Assembly (NCBI RefSeq): GCF_000758625.1
Contig: NZ_CP009283.1
Coordinates: 4,351,501 to 4,415,500, forward strand
From: Paenibacillus sp. FSL R7-0273
GTDB lineage: Bacteria > Bacillota > Bacilli > Paenibacillales > Paenibacillaceae
Direction of reading: 5' to 3'
Length of the DNA: 64,000 nucleotides
Shown here: positions 1-7,596 of the stretch, piece after piece
How positions within the stretch are numbered: position 1 is the first letter of the stretch
Layout: each line of letters starts with the position of its first letter
Translations under genes and position numbers: made by a program
The notes under the pieces: generated by a model
What the model was told of the DNA's origin: nothing
Seen by the model: the letters and a program-made list of their open reading frames with translations, nothing else
Databases searched by the model: none

Positions 1-523
1 TAATCACCGCTGCCGCCCAGATTGCAATATCATCCAGCGGAATGCTGACAAACTGGAAAGGGAAATTGTTAAGCAGCAGCAGTGAGATGGCAACGATTTG
101 CGTTACTGTCTTTATCTTGCCCCATTTGCTCGCGGCCACCACTTTTCCTTCAAGCAGCGCAACCTGACGCAGCCCGGTTACTGCAAACTCGCGGCTGATG
201 ATAACGATGGCGATCCAGGAATCGCATCTGCCCAGCTCAACAAGGGAGATCAGTACTGCAGATACAAGCAGCTTGTCTGCCAGCGGATCAAGCAGCTTAC
301 CGAGATTGGTAACCATGTTATACTTCCGGGCGATGTAGCCGTCTATACCGTCAGTACTGGCGGCAAGCAGGAAGATTACAGCTGCGATCAGATGATTCAC
401 AGAAAGCTGGAAGGAGCCCCAATGAATCGGCTCCGGATAGAACTTAAAGTCTACCAGCAGAAAAAACATCATAATCGGGATAAGACAAATACGTGCAAGT
501 GTAATACGGTTGGGCAAATTCAC
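1..523 (-). CDS. pgsA: CDP-diacylglycerol--glycerol-3-phosphate 3-phosphatidyltransferase, partial (C-terminus beyond window)
   Basis: Integral membrane enzyme that makes phosphatidylglycerolphosphate from CDP-diacylglycerol and glycerol-3-phosphate, the committed step to phosphatidylglycerol and cardiolipin. Reading the minus strand from a GTG at 523 (preceded by GGGGAGGAAC) gives a protein that begins MNLPNRITLARICLIPIM, the usual family N-terminus. It carries the CDP-alcohol phosphotransferase motif DGxDGxxAR...G...D...D as TDGIDGYIARKY followed by GKLLDPLADK around residues 55-85. Hydrophobic helices lie between the polar segments. The gene runs off the left edge after about 174 codons, so the end is not seen. 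The ymfK-rodZ-pgsA order is also that of Bacillus. The plus-strand open frame over this region is a shadow. Confidence 0.95.
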   Translation of the reverse strand, partial: MNLPNRITLARICLIPIMMFFLLVDFKFYPEPIHWGSFQLSVNHLIAAVIFLLAASTDGIDGYIARKYNMVTNLGKLLDPLADKLLVSAVLISLVELGRCDSWIAIVIISREFAVTGLRQVALLEGKVVAASKWGKIKTVTQIVAISLLLLNNFPFQFVSIPLDDIAIWAAAVI

Positions 524-568
524 TGAAGTTCCTCCCCTGATCCATCCTGATTCCAAAAATATGTAGGT

Positions 569-608
569 AAAACACCCCGCTGCGGCAGTTCGCGGACACT
601 GCGGGGTG
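569..608 (-). terminator. Rho-independent terminator of yajQ
   Basis: On the minus strand an 8-bp GC stem CACCCCGC / GCGGGGTG (arms at 601-608 and 573-580) is followed by TTTTAC. It lies just past the yajQ stop and before the pgsA ribosome binding site. Confidence 0.8.
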
Positions 609-615
609 CATCAGC

Positions 616-1107
616 TTACTTTAAATTGTTAAACTGCAGATCGAGCGGCAAATCAGCTTTGCGCAGGATCGTGATGATCTGCTGTAGATCATCACGGCTC
701 TTGCCGGTTACACGGATGGTATCGCCCTGAATCTGGCTTTTGACCTTCAGCTTGGAATCACGGATAAGAATATTGATCTTTTTCGCATTTTCCTGATCGA
801 TGCCCTGCTTAAGGCCCAGGCGCTGCCGGACTGTACCAAGCGCTGCCGGCTCAATTTTACCGAAATCCAAATTTTTGAGTGTAATTCCGCGTTTGACCAT
901 CTTGGACTGTAAAATATCAATAACAGCATTCAGCTTGTATTCGTCCTCGGAAGCAATAATAAGTGCATCCTTCTCCAGCTTCAGACTGCTCTTGCTGTTC
1001 TTGAAATCAAAGCGGTTATCAATTTCCTTCTCTGTCTGGTTAACCGCATTCGTTAACTCCTGCATATCCATCTTGGATACAATGTCAAATGAACTTTCCG
1101 AACTCAT
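616..1107 (-). CDS. yajQ: YajQ family cyclic di-GMP-binding protein (DUF520)
   Basis: Soluble 163-aa protein that matches the YajQ family over its whole length: two ferredoxin-like halves, starting [18 protein letters not shown] with conserved segments [22 protein letters not shown] and [11 protein letters not shown]. Members bind cyclic di-GMP in Xanthomonas and have been linked to RNA or tRNA binding elsewhere; the role in Firmicutes is not settled. The ATG at 1107 has AAAGGACG upstream. The gene has its own promoter-like sequence at 1143-1171 and a terminator at 569-608, so it is probably transcribed alone. In B. subtilis the homologue (yitK) is not beside pgsA, so this position is a local feature of the lineage. 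Confidence 0.93.
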   Translation of the reverse strand: MSSESSFDIVSKMDMQELTNAVNQTEKEIDNRFDFKNSKSSLKLEKDALIIASEDEYKLNAVIDILQSKMVKRGITLKNLDFGKIEPAALGTVRQRLGLKQGIDQENAKKINILIRDSKLKVKSQIQGDTIRVTGKSRDDLQQIITILRKADLPLDLQFNNLK

Positions 1108-1142
1108 TCTGCCACGTCCTTTGCTTACAATTATTCTTTTCT

Positions 1143-1171
1143 ATTATATGAGAAAGGGCACATGAAGTCTA
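1143..1171 (-). promoter_or_regulatory. Putative sigma-A promoter of yajQ
   Basis: The minus strand reads TAGACT (1166-1171), a 17-nt spacer, then a perfect TATAAT (1143-1148), about 35 nt upstream of the yajQ start codon. The -35 matches consensus at 4 of 6 positions. Confidence 0.6.
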
Positions 1172-1205
1172 ATTATGGAAGAAAGCCTCCGGGCATGCAA
1201 AATAC

Positions 1206-1220
1206 CCCCACAAAGTGGGG
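1206..1220 (-). terminator. Hairpin CCCCAC-AAA-GTGGGG, probable terminator
   Basis: A perfect 6-bp stem with a 3-nt loop, followed on the minus strand by GTATTTTGC. It probably ends the rodZ/53-aa gene transcript or a small RNA made from 1200-1375. A related sequence occurs at 8592-8641. Confidence 0.6.
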
Positions 1221-1222
1221 AC

Positions 1223-1372
1223 TTTTCATCAATACTGGCTCCGGTACCCTGAGGCTCCCGGAACTTGAAACGGTTGTGCCGCCCTGTTAGGACGGCACCC
1301 GTTTCTGTGCAGGATAAGACACTCACTTCCCGTCTCCCGGAAATCATGCGGTTCCGCGAGACGTCTGCCTTG
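1223..1372 (-). other. Structured untranslated segment, possible 3'-UTR or small RNA
   Basis: No convincing reading frame. On the minus strand two strong stem-loops are visible in sequence. The first pairs CGTCTC with GAGACG (about 1329-1361) and encloses GCGGAACCGC. The second (1267-1305) pairs GAAACGG with CCGTTTC and, after a 2-nt bulge, GTGCCG with CGGCAC. The segment then runs into the hairpin at 1206-1220 and a T-rich tract. That is the layout of an independent RNA or of a structured 3'-UTR. I do not recognise it as any known riboswitch class. Confidence 0.4.
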
Positions 1373-1375
1373 GCT

Positions 1376-1537
1376 TTATCTGCTGCGTGCGGGAGCCCGG
1401 AACATGTCCAGAATCCCCAGCACAATATGCGCCAGTCCAAAACCCAGAATTCCATAGCCCCAGGCACCCGGTGTCAAATAATACCCGAGGAGGCTGACAA
1501 TTATGCCGAGCCCGGTAACAATCCAGCTGACAGTCAT
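1376..1537 (-). CDS. Small hydrophobic membrane protein, 53 aa, function unknown
   Basis: ATG at 1537 with GAGGTG seven bases upstream opens a 53-codon frame that stops at 1376. The protein starts MTVSWIVTGLGIIVSL and has two hydrophobic segments (about residues 4-20 and 26-44) split by the short turn YYLTPGAWGYG, then a basic tail ending RAPARSR. That is a helical hairpin anchored in the membrane with a cytoplasmic positive end. It lies 80 nt downstream of rodZ and in the same direction, so it is probably co-transcribed. I do not recognise the family. The good ribosome binding site, hydrophobic periodicity and position support a real gene. Confidence 0.65.
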   Translation of the reverse strand: MTVSWIVTGLGIIVSLLGYYLTPGAWGYGILGFGLAHIVLGILDMFRAPARSR

Positions 1538-1617
1538 GAGATACACCTCACTTTGGCGTAAGAACTGTAAATCATTCTTAGGTTATCCAAATTGCCAAAG
1601 TCTATGCAGGCCATCTT

Positions 1618-2586
1618 CTACTCGCCGGAATTGCTCTCAGTACCTTCAGTTCCTTCTGTACCTGCGGTGCCGCCCGATGCACTGGTATCCAGCTCAAGCA
1701 GCAGGCGTGAGGATGTTTTGCCGTCCGTGATTTCCTGGCCGTTCACCGTAATTGTAGTTGCCGGAGAGTAACCGGATTTAATGTACATGCCTGCGGCACC
1801 CAGCGTAAAGCTCAGCGAGTCACCAGACGACGTATTACCGAAGCTGAGCTTCTCACCCTGTGAATTCTCGCCGTTATAAACCTCAAGCCAGCTTGTGCCT
1901 GTAGCGGCAATCTTAACCTCAACGGCAGCGCCGGAAGGTGCAGACACTTTGAAAACCGTCGTTTTGCCTGATTTGCGGTCCTCAGTCACCGTAACCGGAG
2001 CAGTGGTCGGAGAAGGAGCCGGTGTCGCTGTAGGCGCAACAGTAGGAGAGGCTGTTGCCGTAGCGGTGCTGTCCCCTCCCGCTCCCGGTGCGCTGCTGAC
2101 AATTCCTCCGCCGACCGCAGTCGGGGAAGGCTGGATCTTGGACGGATCCTGCTGCTCATTTGTCACATTTGATGAATCAACCGTTTCGGGATCGGAATTC
2201 CCCATATTGGAGGATGCGTACCAGTAAATGACCGCAATGATCAGCACCGGGAAGGTCCACATCAGCACTGTCGGCAGCCATTTGGCATTCCGCTCTGTCT
2301 CCGACCTGCGGCTGCGCTTCTGGATCACCGTTTCCATTGTGGTATCGACAGGCGCCGCCGGAACATTGCCGTGCTCTTCCATCAGCTCGTCCGGGTTTAC
2401 CCCGACTGCTTCCGCATAGGTTTTAATAAAGGCCCGGACATAAAAGCTTCCGGGGAGTACCTTGTAATCCCCCGCCTCGATGGCTTCCAAATATTTTTTA
2501 CGAATTTTCGTTACTTCCTGGACATCGTCAAGACTCATCCCTTTTTGCAGACGCGCCTCTTTCAAATGCCGGCCCAGTTCCGACAT
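1618..2586 (-). CDS. rodZ: RodZ-like helix-turn-helix membrane protein (YmfM)
   Basis: Cell-shape protein of the RodZ family, which links MreB to the elongation machinery. The 322-aa product starts at MSELGRHLKEARLQKGMSL; the ATG at 2586 follows AGGAGGTGATGGT, so the longer frame to 2625 is not used. Order of parts: an HTH domain at about 1-75 (SLDDVQEVTKIRKKYLEAIE), a basic stretch, one transmembrane helix at about 105-125 (LPTVLMWTFPVLIIAVIYWY), a Thr/Pro/Ala-rich linker at about 145-205, and a C-terminal beta domain (DUF4115 type) at about 210-300. The tail is rich in Thr, Gly and Glu. The neighbours ymfK and pgsA are the Bacillus neighbours of this gene. Confidence 0.92.
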   Translation of the reverse strand: MSELGRHLKEARLQKGMSLDDVQEVTKIRKKYLEAIEAGDYKVLPGSFYVRAFIKTYAEAVGVNPDELMEEHGNVPAAPVDTTMETVIQKRSRRSETERNAKWLPTVLMWTFPVLIIAVIYWYASSNMGNSDPETVDSSNVTNEQQDPSKIQPSPTAVGGGIVSSAPGAGGDSTATATASPTVAPTATPAPSPTTAPVTVTEDRKSGKTTVFKVSAPSGAAVEVKIAATGTSWLEVYNGENSQGEKLSFGNTSSGDSLSFTLGAAGMYIKSGYSPATTITVNGQEITDGKTSSRLLLELDTSASGGTAGTEGTEGTESNSGE

Positions 2587-2602
2587 ACCATCACCTCCTA
2601 AA

Positions 2603-2730
2603 AGTTTTGTAAGCATTACTTCCACGATTTAGCTTCGTACAAAACTCGCTTCGGAAGCATACGCCTAGTTTTGTAAGCATTGCTTCCACGATTCAGCTTC
2701 GTACAAAACCCGCTCCGGAAGCATGTGCTT
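2603..2730. repeat. Tandem duplication of a 64-bp palindrome-rich intergenic repeat
   Basis: Two head-to-tail copies (2603-2666 and 2667-2730), differing at only a few positions, fill the gap between ymfK and rodZ. Each copy contains AGTTTTGTAAGC and a near-inverse GCTTCGTACAAAAC, so each can fold into a hairpin. Each also has a GCTTCGGAAGC-like palindrome, broken by substitutions in the second copy (GCTCCGGAAGC). No frame crosses them. They look like a REP-type dispersed element. Confidence 0.8.
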
Positions 2731-2732
2731 AT

Positions 2733-3500
2733 TTATAGATCATCACTGTAGCTCGTCGTAAACGACTCGTACAATATTTCTTCTGCAGGGTTATTGCGCA
2801 GCTCAATAATGATATCAAAGTCATCAAAGCTGTATTCGGATTCCCGCACAAAAATATCCGGATGCTCAATCACCTTGGTGCTTGGCATACTCATTACCTG
2901 CTGCAGCAGATTGTAATGCTTCTCGTTGGAACGAATCGTGCTTACAATGCCGTCAATAATAAAGACATTGTTCAGGCTCATCTCATCTTCAGCAAGCTGG
3001 CTCCGCACCGTTTGCCGCAGCAGCGTGGAAGAAACAAAGGTCCAGCGCTTTTGGGCGCACACGCTCCCTGCAATAATTGACTCCGTTTTGCCTACCCGCG
3101 GCATACCCCTAAGTCCTATAACCTGATTCCCTTCCCTCTTAAACAGCTCGCCCAAAAAGTCAACAAGCAGCCCCAGCTCATCCCTTGTAAAGCGGAAGGT
3201 CTTGCGGTCGTCGGAATCCCGGTCTATATATCGTCCATGACGGACGGCGAGCTTATCCACCAGGCGCGGTGAACGCAATGCCGTAACCGTAATATTGTCA
3301 ACTTTTTTTAGCATTTCGCCCATCAGCATAATTTTTTCATCATCGCTGGTTTCCAGCAGCATGCCGCGGGTTTTGCCCTCCACGCCGTTAATCGTCAGGA
3401 TATTCACTTCGAGCATACCCAGCATGGAGGCGATATCGCCAAGCAGACCGGGCCTGTTCTTATGTATCTTATACTCCATATACCACTGTTTATATTCCAC
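2733..3500 (-). CDS. ymfK: DUF3388 family protein YmfK, ACT-like N-terminal domain and P-loop-like motif
   Basis: Conserved Bacilli protein without an established reaction. The N-terminal 70 residues (YMEYKIHKNRPGLLGDIA...) read as an ACT-like regulatory fold. The following region has the invariant HGRYIDRD and FRFTRDELGLLVDFLGEL segments and a nucleotide-binding-like loop GLRGMPRVGKTES, then the conserved C-terminal KVIEHPDIFV and IIELRNNP. I place the start at the GTG at 3500 because GAGGTG lies seven bases before it; an in-frame ATG at 3515 (preceded by AAAAGGAATCT) would add five residues. Anything longer reads across the ymfJ terminator. The position between ymfJ and rodZ is the same as in B. 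subtilis. Confidence 0.85.
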   Translation of the reverse strand: MEYKQWYMEYKIHKNRPGLLGDIASMLGMLEVNILTINGVEGKTRGMLLETSDDEKIMLMGEMLKKVDNITVTALRSPRLVDKLAVRHGRYIDRDSDDRKTFRFTRDELGLLVDFLGELFKREGNQVIGLRGMPRVGKTESIIAGSVCAQKRWTFVSSTLLRQTVRSQLAEDEMSLNNVFIIDGIVSTIRSNEKHYNLLQQVMSMPSTKVIEHPDIFVRESEYSFDDFDIIIELRNNPAEEILYESFTTSYSDDL

Positions 3501-3649
3501 TGATTCGCACCTCATAGATTCCTTTTCCCTGCAGAACTGCCATAACCTCAAAAAAACCGGCTTCGGCACAGCTTCTGAAACACGGGTCATGTTAATGATA
3601 TATAAAATAAAAATGAAAGGCAAGGACACTGTTGTAATAATTGCAGAAA

Positions 3650-3668
3650 AGCTCCCGCGAGGGGAGCT
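3650..3668 (-). terminator. Terminator after ymfJ
   Basis: The minus strand reads AGCTCCCC-TCG-CGGGAGCT followed by TTTTCTGC. It separates ymfJ from ymfK, which therefore needs its own promoter or read-through. Confidence 0.7.
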
Positions 3669-3679
3669 TATCCGCATGC

Positions 3680-3940
3680 CTATGCGTTTTTCTTCGCCAG
3701 CTTGACCATGAGGGCAGCAATGGTGTGCTTCTCATCGTCTGTACCGACATCCCACAGCTCTTTGATCGCCCGGTTGGAGTAGTTGCCCGGATCGACTTTT
3801 TTGTCGAGGAATTCCCCGATTTCAAAAGCCAGCTTGGTGATGGTTTCTTCACTCATCCCCATTTTTTCCGCCTGGATGACCCGTTCACCTAAAAAGCTCT
3901 TCCAAGTATCAAAGTTCTTCACTACGGATTCTGTTGACAT
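3680..3940 (-). CDS. ymfJ: DUF3243 domain-containing protein YmfJ
   Basis: An 86-aa acidic-to-neutral helical protein, start MSTESVVKNFDTWKSFLGER with AGGAGG seven bases upstream. Conserved family segments are KLAFEIGEFLDKKVDP and ELWDVGTDDEKHTIAALMVKLA. No enzymatic motif or membrane segment is seen and the function is unknown. It follows ymfI by 154 nt and is closed by a terminator at 3650-3668. In Bacillus it is also located between ymfI and ymfK. Confidence 0.9.
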   Translation of the reverse strand: MSTESVVKNFDTWKSFLGERVIQAEKMGMSEETITKLAFEIGEFLDKKVDPGNYSNRAIKELWDVGTDDEKHTIAALMVKLAKKNA

Positions 3941-4094
3941 CTTAAATCCTCCTTCATGTTTACGGTCCGCAGCCTTGTTAGGGCAACAGCCGCCTTACGT
4001 GATGATTTAAAAGCAACAGTAATAATATGTCTCGTACGCTGACCTTTTATGCTGGAGCATTTCTCCAAGCCGGCGGCTTAAAAACACAGCACAG

Positions 4095-4862
4095 CTACGT
4101 AATCCAGCCGCCGTTCGGACTGATTACCTGTCCGGTAATATAGCCCGACTCAGGCAGGGCCAGAAAATACACAAGCGAAGCCACCTCTTCGGGCGAGGCC
4201 AGCCGGCCGGCCGGAATTTCTTCCTCCAGCAGCCGCAGCTCCTCCTCCTGCAGGTTGTTCAGCATCGCCGTGTTGACAGCTCCGGGTGCAACGGCATTAA
4301 CCGTAACCCCTGAAGGGGCCAGCTCCTTGGCCAGCGCTTTTGTGAAGGCATTTACACCGCCTTTACTGGCTGAATAGGCGACTTCACAGGAGGCGCCGGA
4401 GATTCCCCAGACTGAGGATACGTTAATGATGCGGCCGTAGCGCTGGGAAACCATATAGGGCATAAAAATCTGGCTGCACAAAAAAGTGCCCTTGAGATTG
4501 ACGGACATCACATCGTCCCATTCTTCTTCCGTCACATCTGCCAGCATACCGTAATGCGCCTTTCCGGCATTATTAACCAGGATATCCGGAAGCATGCCGC
4601 TGCTCTCCAGCCGTTCCGCCATGCGCAGCAGCTGGCCGCGGTCCTTCATATCCGCAGCCACTGTAAGCACCTTGGCCCCGAGCGCCAGGCAGCGGCGGGC
4701 TACATCATTGGCTGCTTCATGCGAATGCATATAATGAATGACAATGTTCATCCCGACGGAGGCAAAGCGTTCAGCGATTGCGCCGCCGATCCCCCCGCTG
4801 CCTCCCGTAATGAGCACAGTCATCTCTTTAATGGGTTTGCTGCTCTCTCCCGTTAACGCCAT
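4095..4862 (-). CDS. ymfI: SDR oxidoreductase YmfI, EF-P 5-aminopentanone reductase
   Basis: Short-chain dehydrogenase of 255 aa. The nucleotide loop TGGSGGIG is at about residues 19-26, NNAG at about 95-98, and the catalytic Ser and YxxxK are in VSSVWGIS and YSASKGG. In B. subtilis the orthologue YmfI reduces the 5-aminopentanone on Lys32 of elongation factor P to 5-aminopentanol; older annotation calls it 3-oxoacyl-ACP reductase. The ATG overlaps the ymfH stop as TAATG, so translation is coupled to ymfH, and both flank genes belong to the same EF-P-associated set. The assignment to EF-P rests on this context and not on residues unique to the protein. Confidence 0.9.
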   Translation of the reverse strand: MALTGESSKPIKEMTVLITGGSGGIGGAIAERFASVGMNIVIHYMHSHEAANDVARRCLALGAKVLTVAADMKDRGQLLRMAERLESSGMLPDILVNNAGKAHYGMLADVTEEEWDDVMSVNLKGTFLCSQIFMPYMVSQRYGRIINVSSVWGISGASCEVAYSASKGGVNAFTKALAKELAPSGVTVNAVAPGAVNTAMLNNLQEEELRLLEEEIPAGRLASPEEVASLVYFLALPESGYITGQVISPNGGWIT

Positions 4863-6142
4863 TAAGGGCTCACCACAAGCGATACGCTAAGCTGCTCCCA
4901 GTCCACATGGGCACGGAGCCGGGCATTGACATCTTCCAGTGTAATCGACTCGTAGACGGGCAGCACCTCAAACAGATCGGCGCCGCGGAACTGGTAGCGC
5001 GTGAATTCATGGGCAATGCTCTCAGGCGAATTCAGCATGCGCAGATAGCCGCCGATTTTCTTTTTGCGGGCACGCTCAAAGTCCTTTTCCGCAAAGCCGG
5101 AAGCCAGCACGGCATTGATCTCTTCCTTAATCCGCTTCAGCAGCAGATCCGGGTCCTTAGTATCTCCGCCAATCGCTGAGAACGCATATTGCGGAGAGCT
5201 GTTGAATTCATGGCCGAAGCTGTCAGAGATCAGCTCTTCGTCATACAGCTTCTGGTATAACGCCGTACTGCTTCCAAGCAGCAGGTCAAGCATAAGCTTG
5301 GTGGTCAGGTCACGGCGCACTGCCGCTTCTCCGGTCAGCCCTTCCGGCTTCTCTTTGAACCCGAACAGGCATTTCGGCATCGAGACAGCCAGCCGGCTCT
5401 CTTTATGCTTCTGCGCAACCTGAGCAGGCTCTTCCTCGAAGATCCGGGTGATTTCCCCTTGCTTGTCGTAGGATTTGGCAGCCTGGTTATTGCGGACGAG
5501 CTCAAATACCTTCTCCGGCTCTACGCCGCCGACAACGAACAGCAGCATATTGCTCGGATGATAAAAGGAATTGTAGCAGGTGTAAAGCGTTTCTTTGGTA
5601 ATCGTGGCGATGGACTCGACCGTACCGGCGATGTCAATATGCACTGGATGCTTGGAGTACATTGCTTCAATCAGACCGAAATAGACACGCCAGTCCGGAT
5701 TGTCGGCATACATATTGATCTCCTGACCGATGATTCCCTTTTCCTTCTCGACATTCTCATCGGTGAAATACGGACGCTGTACGAAGTCAACCAGTGTGCT
5801 GAGGTTGGTTTCGATATTTTCAGTCGCCGAAAAGAGATACACGGTCTGGTCAAAGCTGGTAAATGCATTGGCCGATGCGCCGTTGGAAGCAAAGGTGGCG
5901 AAGATATCGCCTTCCGGCTCTTCGAACATTTTGTGCTCAAGAAAATGGGCAATCCCGTCCGGAACGGTAGTCTCTTCACCGCCGGCAACTTTAAAGTGGT
6001 TGTCCACAGAGCCGTATCTGGTGGCAAAGGTAGCATAGGTTTTTTTGAAGGCCGGCTTGGGCAGCACATAAACCTTCAGCCCGTTGTCCAAAACCTCATA
6101 ATATAGTGTCTCCTGCAGCTTATCGTAATGGATTTGTTCCAT
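4862..6142 (-). CDS. ymfH: M16 family zinc peptidase YmfH (active-type partner)
   Basis: A 426-aa pitrilysin-family protein. It has the inverted zinc motif HxxEH as HFLEH at about residues 67-71 and the distal glutamate region KEKGIIGQEINMY at about residues 143-155, so it should be the catalytic half. The C-terminal half carries the degenerate second M16 domain (SDSFGHEFNSSPQYAF). It starts 3 nt after the ymfF stop, and the two products probably form a heterodimer as in other M16B pairs. In B. subtilis ymfF and ymfH are needed for aminopentanol modification of EF-P, but the substrate is not known. Its stop codon is shared with the ymfI start. Confidence 0.93.
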   Translation of the reverse strand: MEQIHYDKLQETLYYEVLDNGLKVYVLPKPAFKKTYATFATRYGSVDNHFKVAGGEETTVPDGIAHFLEHKMFEEPEGDIFATFASNGASANAFTSFDQTVYLFSATENIETNLSTLVDFVQRPYFTDENVEKEKGIIGQEINMYADNPDWRVYFGLIEAMYSKHPVHIDIAGTVESIATITKETLYTCYNSFYHPSNMLLFVVGGVEPEKVFELVRNNQAAKSYDKQGEITRIFEEEPAQVAQKHKESRLAVSMPKCLFGFKEKPEGLTGEAAVRRDLTTKLMLDLLLGSSTALYQKLYDEELISDSFGHEFNSSPQYAFSAIGGDTKDPDLLLKRIKEEINAVLASGFAEKDFERARKKKIGGYLRMLNSPESIAHEFTRYQFRGADLFEVLPVYESITLEDVNARLRAHVDWEQLSVSLVVSP

Positions 6143-6145
6143 CTG

Positions 6146-7423
6146 CTATTCCCCCTTCCCTGTCAGGAAATAAATCGTATCCAGCTGGAAGGTGCCGGCA
6201 GCAGCCTTGACATCTTCTGCACCCGTGCTGTCCACCTGAGCGAGCAGCTCCTGGGCAGAACGGTCTTTTCCGGACAATTGGCGGTTGAAATCGAACGAGA
6301 TCAGCTCAAAGGCGGAATCCTGGATTTCGGACAAAAGATTGCGGATCATCGCCTTGGTCTGATTCAGCTCCAGATCACTGATATTACCGGCCTTCAGCTC
6401 ATCGAGCTGCTTGCGGATGATATCGACTGCCTTGCCGTAATTCTGGTTCTCTATACCAGACTGAATCGTCCCGATTCCCTTATGCCCGTCGTAGCGCGAA
6501 GAAGCATAATAAGCCAGGCTTTCCTTTTCACGGACGTTAACAAACAGCTTGGAATGCGGATAGCCGCCCAAAATTCCGTTATACATCAGCGCTGAGGCAT
6601 ATCTGTCGTCTGAGTAAGTGATTGAGGTACGCAGCCCCATGTTAAGCTTGCCCTGATTGACATCCAGCTTCTCCTCAACCGTGCGGACCTCTGATACGGT
6701 TACTGGCTTAAAGTTGGAAGTGTAAGACTCCACCTGCTTATGGCTGCGGCCAAAATGGCGGATGACCAGCTTCTCGACTTCTTCCGGAGTAGTATCGCCG
6801 ACAACATACAAATCCAGAATCGCCCCGTCCAGCCAAGCTGTGTACGATTCATACAGGCTTTTCGGAGTGATTCCGTCCAGATCGGCTCTTTGGCCAAGCG
6901 GATGCAGGCGGTAAGGCTCCTGGCGGCACATCTCCTCAATGCAGCGTTCAGCGGCATAACGGATTTTGTCGTTCACAATGGCTTCCAGCTTCTTGCGCAC
7001 AGTCTCGCGCTCGGTAGCAACGTAGGAGGCGCGGAAGCTTCCATCCTCCAGCAGGGGACGGGTCAATACCTCGCCGAGAAAAGCAAACGATTCTCCCAGC
7101 AGGCTTTCCTTGCTCTGTACAAAAGAATCATTGATCGTATCCATCCGGAACTGGACAATCTGATAATCGCCCCGTTTGTAGATGTCGAAGCCGAAGCCTG
7201 CTCCGTAAAGCTCTTCCAGCCGTTCGCGGAACTGTGTCGTTTCCGGGTAAGTGGCCGTGCCTCTGCGGAGGACAAAAGGAGCAAGTGCCGTTGCTGTCAC
7301 TGTGCTCTCATCCAGGGGTACTCCGGCATAGAGGGAAATGGCGAACGTTTTGAACGCCTTGGTCGGCAGCACGTGGATACGCATGCCTGCAGCGTTGCCA
7401 TGTTGAAATCCATTGTTTGTCAA
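6146..7423 (-). CDS. ymfF: M16 family peptidase-like YmfF (non-catalytic partner)
   Basis: A 425-aa M16-type protein which lacks HxxEH: the corresponding region reads ATALAPFVLRRGTATYP, so it cannot bind zinc in the normal way. It retains the binding-type domain features, for example the RxxxxY-like segment ESLAYYASSRYDGHKG in the C-terminal half. It is the presumed structural partner of YmfH. The start is TTG at 7423 with AAAGGAG nine bases upstream; the next ATG at codon 14 lacks a site. It is the first gene of the ymfF-ymfH-ymfI group. Known link in Bacillus: EF-P modification. Confidence 0.92.
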   Translation of the reverse strand: MTNNGFQHGNAAGMRIHVLPTKAFKTFAISLYAGVPLDESTVTATALAPFVLRRGTATYPETTQFRERLEELYGAGFGFDIYKRGDYQIVQFRMDTINDSFVQSKESLLGESFAFLGEVLTRPLLEDGSFRASYVATERETVRKKLEAIVNDKIRYAAERCIEEMCRQEPYRLHPLGQRADLDGITPKSLYESYTAWLDGAILDLYVVGDTTPEEVEKLVIRHFGRSHKQVESYTSNFKPVTVSEVRTVEEKLDVNQGKLNMGLRTSITYSDDRYASALMYNGILGGYPHSKLFVNVREKESLAYYASSRYDGHKGIGTIQSGIENQNYGKAVDIIRKQLDELKAGNISDLELNQTKAMIRNLLSEIQDSAFELISFDFNRQLSGKDRSAQELLAQVDSTGAEDVKAAAGTFQLDTIYFLTGKGE

Positions 7424-7511
7424 GTTCCAAAACTCCTTTACGGCGTGGATAGATGCTCTACAATTTAAGTTTATGAAGTATTATCCATTCTAAACCATTC
7501 CAAAGTAAGGA

Positions 7512-7540
7512 AGCAACCGGCAGAAGAATTACCGGTTGCT
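7512..7540 (-). terminator. Terminator of sleB
   Basis: A 9-bp perfect stem, AGCAACCGG / CCGGTTGCT, followed on the minus strand by TCCTTACTTT. It separates sleB from the ymfF group. Confidence 0.7.
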
Positions 7541-7596
7541 CTGAGTCAGTGTATAGTGGCGGAGTACTGTGCCGATAGCAGCGGTTTAGCCCTATT

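Noticed and set aside
1144..1467. 107-codon frame on the minus strand
   Set aside because: It crosses the hairpins and terminator at 1206-1361 and lies out of frame with the convincing 53-aa gene; Cys/Arg-rich composition typical of noise.
3501..3677. Longer N-terminus for ymfK
   Set aside because: It would begin inside the ymfJ terminator and adds a hydrophobic stretch absent from the family.
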